Source: Spirosoma sp. (GTDB lineage: Bacteria > Bacteroidota > Bacteroidia > Cytophagales > Spirosomataceae). From it: a stretch of DNA of 8,544 nt. The notes beneath the pieces were generated by a model that was not told the origin of the DNA, ran no database searches, and worked only from the letters and a program-made list of their open reading frames with translations. The stretch is taken from the NCBI GenBank assembly GCA_025351545.1, contig JANXVQ010000660.1, positions 1 to 8,544 of the forward strand. The letters run 5' to 3'. Position numbers and translations under genes: made by a program. The first letter of the stretch is position 1, and each line of letters starts with the position of its first letter. This document shows positions 6,109-8,544 of the stretch, piece after piece.

Positions 6109-6524
6109 TGCGCTTAACTGGTTTTTTTATTGCCCTTGTTGTTTTTGCGAGCGTTAGTTCTTGCCAGAGCGACGAAGAAATTAAGCGGGAACAATATATT
6201 ACTGAAGGCATTCTGGTTTTTAAAAATAACTGTGCCAACTGCCACCAAAATAAGGGTGAGGGTTTGGCAGCGTTATATCCACCAATAGCGAAATCAGATT
6301 ATTTGGTGGATAAAAAAAGCGTGATTTGTTTGATTCGGTACGGTCAACAGGGGGCAATCGTTGTGAATGGTAAACATTATAACCGGCCCATGCCCGCACA
6401 GCCGCAACTCAGCGACCTTGAAGTGGCCGAATTAATTACTTATATCTATAACGAGTGGGGCGGAGAAACGAAGTTGACAGGCGTTAAAACTGTCACACCA
6501 ATTCTTGACCAGTGTAAAAAGTAA
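6105..6524 (+). CDS. Mono-heme cytochrome c lipoprotein
   Basis: This is a class I type cytochrome c domain tethered to the membrane, likely to carry electrons in the periplasm. The 139-residue product has a short signal peptide ending in VSSC, with Cys20 the probable lipid site. A single heme-binding motif CANCH (43-47) gives His47 as one axial ligand, and Met96 in NRPMPA is the probable second. SDLEVAELITYIYNEWG (103-119) is the usual C-terminal helix. Two further cysteines, 75 and 137, are not in heme motifs and could pair. The start overlaps the SCO stop as ATGATG; the second ATG (6108) would remove only one Met. The 4-nt overlap implies coupled translation with SCO. The last two codons and the stop lie inside a strong terminator stem. 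Partner oxidase genes are not in the window. Confidence 0.94.
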   Translation: MMRLTGFFIALVVFASVSSCQSDEEIKREQYITEGILVFKNNCANCHQNKGEGLAALYPPIAKSDYLVDKKSVICLIRYGQQGAIVVNGKHYNRPMPAQPQLSDLEVAELITYIYNEWGGETKLTGVKTVTPILDQCKK

Positions 6525-6564
6525 GTGGCGGCAGATTCTCAAATCTGCCGCCACTTACTTTTTA
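6515..6564. terminator. Bidirectional intrinsic terminator shared by cytochrome c and lptC
   Basis: A perfect 23-bp stem is formed by 6515-6537 and 6542-6564 with a CTCA loop (6538-6541). The core AGTGGCGGCAGATT is G/C rich and the base of the stem is A5 on the left and T5 on the right, so the RNA from either strand ends the hairpin with a run of U. The cytochrome stop codon (6522-6524) lies in the left arm and the lptC stop (6562-6564, minus strand) in the right arm. It therefore most likely ends both convergent transcripts. Confidence 0.95.
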
Positions 6565-7182
6565 AATTCCTCCTTCCATATTGAAAATACCGGTTGGCTT
6601 ACGGATAGAGTACTGAGAGAAGTCCTGATTAGCATCTAAGCCAATTCCATATAGCTTTTCACCTGTCAGTTGGCTTAGAATCGTTACTCGTTTGTCGGTA
6701 AACACTTTCTTTGTCTGCGGCTTCCAGTTTAACTCTGGCGTGAGAAGTTTCTCCTGTTTTTGTTTATTAACAACTATTACATTGCCCATAACAACATATA
6801 CATCTTTAGCCTTATCATAACGGCCCGAATCGGACCGGATGGTCGTTATTTCTTCACCAGTTGGGTTATAGAACACAATGCTGACAGGCTTTGGGTAACG
6901 TCGATCATCATTGATATACCGAAATTGCTTTGCTGTTGTCAGCTTGACTTTTAATTTAGCCGCTTCACTATACAATAGCTTCACATCATTAATTTCCTCA
7001 ATTGGCCCATTATAAGGCACTACTTTTTTGGGTTGTTTAGGTTTTTCACAAGCGGCTAAAACGAACAACGAGATAAGAATTAGCCCGCAGATGAATAAAG
7101 AATATATAAACGTTCGAAGATATTGTACACAATCGTAGAGCCAGCCGTTTTTGTTATTCTTCACCCTATACGTTTTACTCAT
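6562..7182 (-). CDS. lptC: LPS export ABC transporter periplasmic protein LptC
   Basis: LptC takes lipopolysaccharide from the LptBFG transporter in the inner membrane and passes it to LptA in the periplasm. The 206-residue product has an N-terminal hydrophobic segment (about 25-44) ending in the lipobox LAAC, so Cys45 is probably lipidated, as in many Bacteroidota LptC proteins. The rest is beta-rich and fits the LptC/OstA jellyroll: the family pattern of repeated short strands is seen in PVSIVFYNPTGEEITTIRSDSG, DKAKDVYVVMGNVIVVN, KLLTPELNWKPQTKKVFTDKRVTIL and GEKLYGIGLDANQDFSQYSI. The 45 residues before the lipid Cys are long for a signal peptide, with a basic stretch of about 20; no later ATG precedes the hydrophobic segment. 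It lies 14 nt downstream of the outer-membrane barrel gene on the same strand and ends at the shared terminator. Confidence 0.87.
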   Translation of the reverse strand: MSKTYRVKNNKNGWLYDCVQYLRTFIYSLFICGLILISLFVLAACEKPKQPKKVVPYNGPIEEINDVKLLYSEAAKLKVKLTTAKQFRYINDDRRYPKPVSIVFYNPTGEEITTIRSDSGRYDKAKDVYVVMGNVIVVNKQKQEKLLTPELNWKPQTKKVFTDKRVTILSQLTGEKLYGIGLDANQDFSQYSIRKPTGIFNMEGGI

Positions 7183-7196
7183 TATTCTGCACTAGA

Positions 7197-8498
7197 TTAA
7201 TCGATAACCTGCTTACGGAACCACCAGTCATTAAGTGAGAAACCAAGTCCTATACGCACATATTGTTCTTTAATCTGAGTGCCACTCAATACACCTCGCT
7301 GCCCACCCACGAGCGACAGAGTTACGTGGTTAACAAAATAAGCACCCAACGGTATCGATAGTCCCAGACTACCATTGATATCGGTAAGTTGCGTTCCGTT
7401 GTTTAGATAGGGTAAGCGATTGTACTGAAAACCAGCCCGATAGGTAATTAAATCGCGATAACGATTCGACGTAGGTTTGGGCGTATATTCAAGACCCGTG
7501 GCAACGGTCATCCCGTCGGCCAGGCTCCCCGGTTTATTCTCGGTGGTACGGTACTGGCTCCACTTCTGAAACCCAACATCCATGCCAACCGTAAGTGTAT
7601 TACCCTTTTCAAGGCTGACACCAAAGTGCATTTGCTGCGGCAGTGTTGCCTGTGCGTTGGAATTGAGTCGTAGCGTATCTGGTGCAGTAATAGCCTGACC
7701 AGCCAGTGTAGTCTGCTGATATATATCGGTTTGAGTTGCCTTGATACGCATTTGAGGATCGTAGGTGGCCCCCAAATTAAGCGTCCATGTATCACTCAAT
7801 TTAGGCCGCCAGGCAGCGCCTAATTTCCAAACGAGATCACTGTAATTTGTTCGATTCAAGTGAGTTACGAGCAAATCAGTAGTACTGACAATGGCTCGTG
7901 CATCCGACGAATTAGTGATATTGCCAAATATAAAGGAAGCCTCTACACCCGCATAAATATTTTTCGTAACCTGCACCCCGTTGGCAAATGTCACTTTATT
8001 CAATCCGCCCCGGCCCGTATAATTATATTGTGCGTAATAAGGCGTACCCGACACAGACTCAAATCTCCGGATATTATAATTTACGTAGGTGTACGGTTTC
8101 AGGCTCAACGATACATTCCAGCGCGAATTGGCGGGAAAAGACAAGGCTAAGTACCCTAGATTACCAGCAAAATTGCTTTGGCTCTTCAGAACATTGGCAA
8201 TGTTCTGACTAATATTTTTCGACTGGCCAATTAAGCCCACCTCAAAGACGGTAAATCGCTTTCGGCGAGCCAGCAAGGCGGGGTTTTGTAAATTCAGGTA
8301 GAAGGAACTGGCGTTACTAACGCCTATATCGCCCATCCCCATGTTGGTCACGTTCCCTTGTCCGTATAATTCTCCGATGCCCAAAGCCGAATAGGGTGAA
8401 TTACCCAATCCCTGTGCCAATACCATCGGCGATGTCGCGGCAACAGCCAGCAAACTATGCGTTAACGTCTGGCGTATTCGCTTGTAAATTCTCAACAT
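7197..8498 (-). CDS. Outer-membrane beta-barrel protein, FadL/PorV-like, function unknown
   Basis: The 433-residue product has a signal peptide (residues 1-28, ending MVLA, then QGLGNSPYS). The mature protein begins with the SPYSxxGIGE motif, then MGMGDIGVSN and a FYLNLQNPALL segment (66-76), a pattern I associate with Bacteroidota barrels distantly like FadL/TodX and PorV ('SPYSRYGLGDL' proteins). The rest alternates hydrophobic and polar residues in strands of about 10 residues (for example NVSLSLKPYTYVNYNI, NIYAGVEASFIFGNI, TWTLNLGATYD, NTLTVGMDVGFQKW, LSLVGGQRG), and ends VRIGLGFSLNDWWFRKQVID. I infer roughly 14 strands. Its substrate cannot be told from sequence; transport of a hydrophobic compound or a structural role are options. 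The start at 8498 gives an ideal signal peptide although it overlaps the upstream coaX tail by 44 nt. lptC follows after 14 nt, so the three are likely one operon. Confidence 0.82.
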   Translation of the reverse strand: MLRIYKRIRQTLTHSLLAVAATSPMVLAQGLGNSPYSALGIGELYGQGNVTNMGMGDIGVSNASSFYLNLQNPALLARRKRFTVFEVGLIGQSKNISQNIANVLKSQSNFAGNLGYLALSFPANSRWNVSLSLKPYTYVNYNIRRFESVSGTPYYAQYNYTGRGGLNKVTFANGVQVTKNIYAGVEASFIFGNITNSSDARAIVSTTDLLVTHLNRTNYSDLVWKLGAAWRPKLSDTWTLNLGATYDPQMRIKATQTDIYQQTTLAGQAITAPDTLRLNSNAQATLPQQMHFGVSLEKGNTLTVGMDVGFQKWSQYRTTENKPGSLADGMTVATGLEYTPKPTSNRYRDLITYRAGFQYNRLPYLNNGTQLTDINGSLGLSIPLGAYFVNHVTLSLVGGQRGVLSGTQIKEQYVRIGLGFSLNDWWFRKQVID

Positions 8499-8544
8499 TA
8501 TAGCGTAAAATTCGATTCAATCCAATCAGCACCAATTCAGGTAC
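8455..8544 (-). CDS. coaX: C-terminal end of a probable type III pantothenate kinase (5' part outside the window)
   Basis: On the minus strand the frame is open from the window edge (8544) to a TAG at 8455-8457 and encodes 29 residues. Its first part, PELVLIGLNRILRYNV, matches what I know as the C-terminal end of Bacteroidota type III pantothenate kinases (a 'xLVLxGLNxILxYN' ending). The last dozen residues (LQANTPDVNA and neighbours) are a poorly conserved tail. CoaX phosphorylates pantothenate, the first step of CoA synthesis, two steps before CoaBC. The order coaX - outer-membrane barrel - lptC is known to me from this phylum and supports the call. The tail overlaps the barrel gene by 44 nt in another frame. 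The identification rests on a short fragment plus context, so it is tentative. Confidence 0.65.
   Translation of the reverse strand, partial: VPELVLIGLNRILRYNVENLQANTPDVNA

Noticed and set aside
1..8544. Mobile elements, CRISPR arrays, tRNA or rRNA genes, riboswitches, phage genes
   Set aside because: No long direct or terminal repeats, integrase or transposase motifs, or structured RNA sequences were seen; nearly the whole window is occupied by housekeeping and envelope genes.

Overview
The window reads as ordinary chromosomal core DNA from a member of the Bacteroidota, most likely of the order Cytophagales (a Spirosoma- or Dyadobacter-like genome is my best guess; this is inference). The grounds are the plus-strand gene order bamD - rpoZ - coaBC - porD-like (DUF4835) - recN, the Bacteroidota forms of RNA polymerase omega and of DUF4835, lipoproteins with relaxed lipoboxes, start codons without Shine-Dalgarno sequences, and the minus-strand order coaX - outer-membrane barrel - lptC. 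No mobile elements, tRNA, rRNA or CRISPR arrays were seen.

Layout, left to right. Positions 2-595 hold the 3' part of bamD, followed closely by rpoZ (620-934) and a strong intrinsic terminator (955-988). A second plus-strand group is coaBC (1058-2284), the DUF4835/PorD-like gene (2315-3220) and recN (3280-4953), which starts at TTG. After a 65-nt gap comes a compact envelope redox cassette: an unknown small lipoprotein (5019-5474), an SCO-family thioredoxin-fold lipoprotein (5413-6108) and a mono-heme cytochrome c lipoprotein (6105-6524), all overlapping. A perfect 23-bp hairpin (6515-6564) contains the stop codons of both the cytochrome gene and the convergent lptC gene, and looks like a shared bidirectional terminator. 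On the minus strand, read right to left, are the last 29 codons of a probable type III pantothenate kinase (coaX, 8455-8544), an outer-membrane beta-barrel gene overlapping it by 44 nt (7197-8498), and lptC (6562-7182).

Functional themes. Cell-envelope assembly recurs: BamD inserts outer-membrane proteins, the PorD-like protein is linked to type IX secretion, LptC moves LPS across the periplasm, and a FadL/PorV-like barrel sits in the outer membrane. CoA synthesis is represented by coaBC and, separately, by the coaX tail. SCO plus cytochrome c suggests copper delivery or electron transfer at a respiratory oxidase. The least understood piece is the 151-residue lipoprotein that leads the SCO-cytochrome cassette. 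I do not see a clearly new defence, mobile or biosynthetic system. The more unusual signals are at gene ends (hairpins enclosing stop codons), in gene overlaps, in the TTG start of recN, and in replaced catalytic-site residues in CoaBC.
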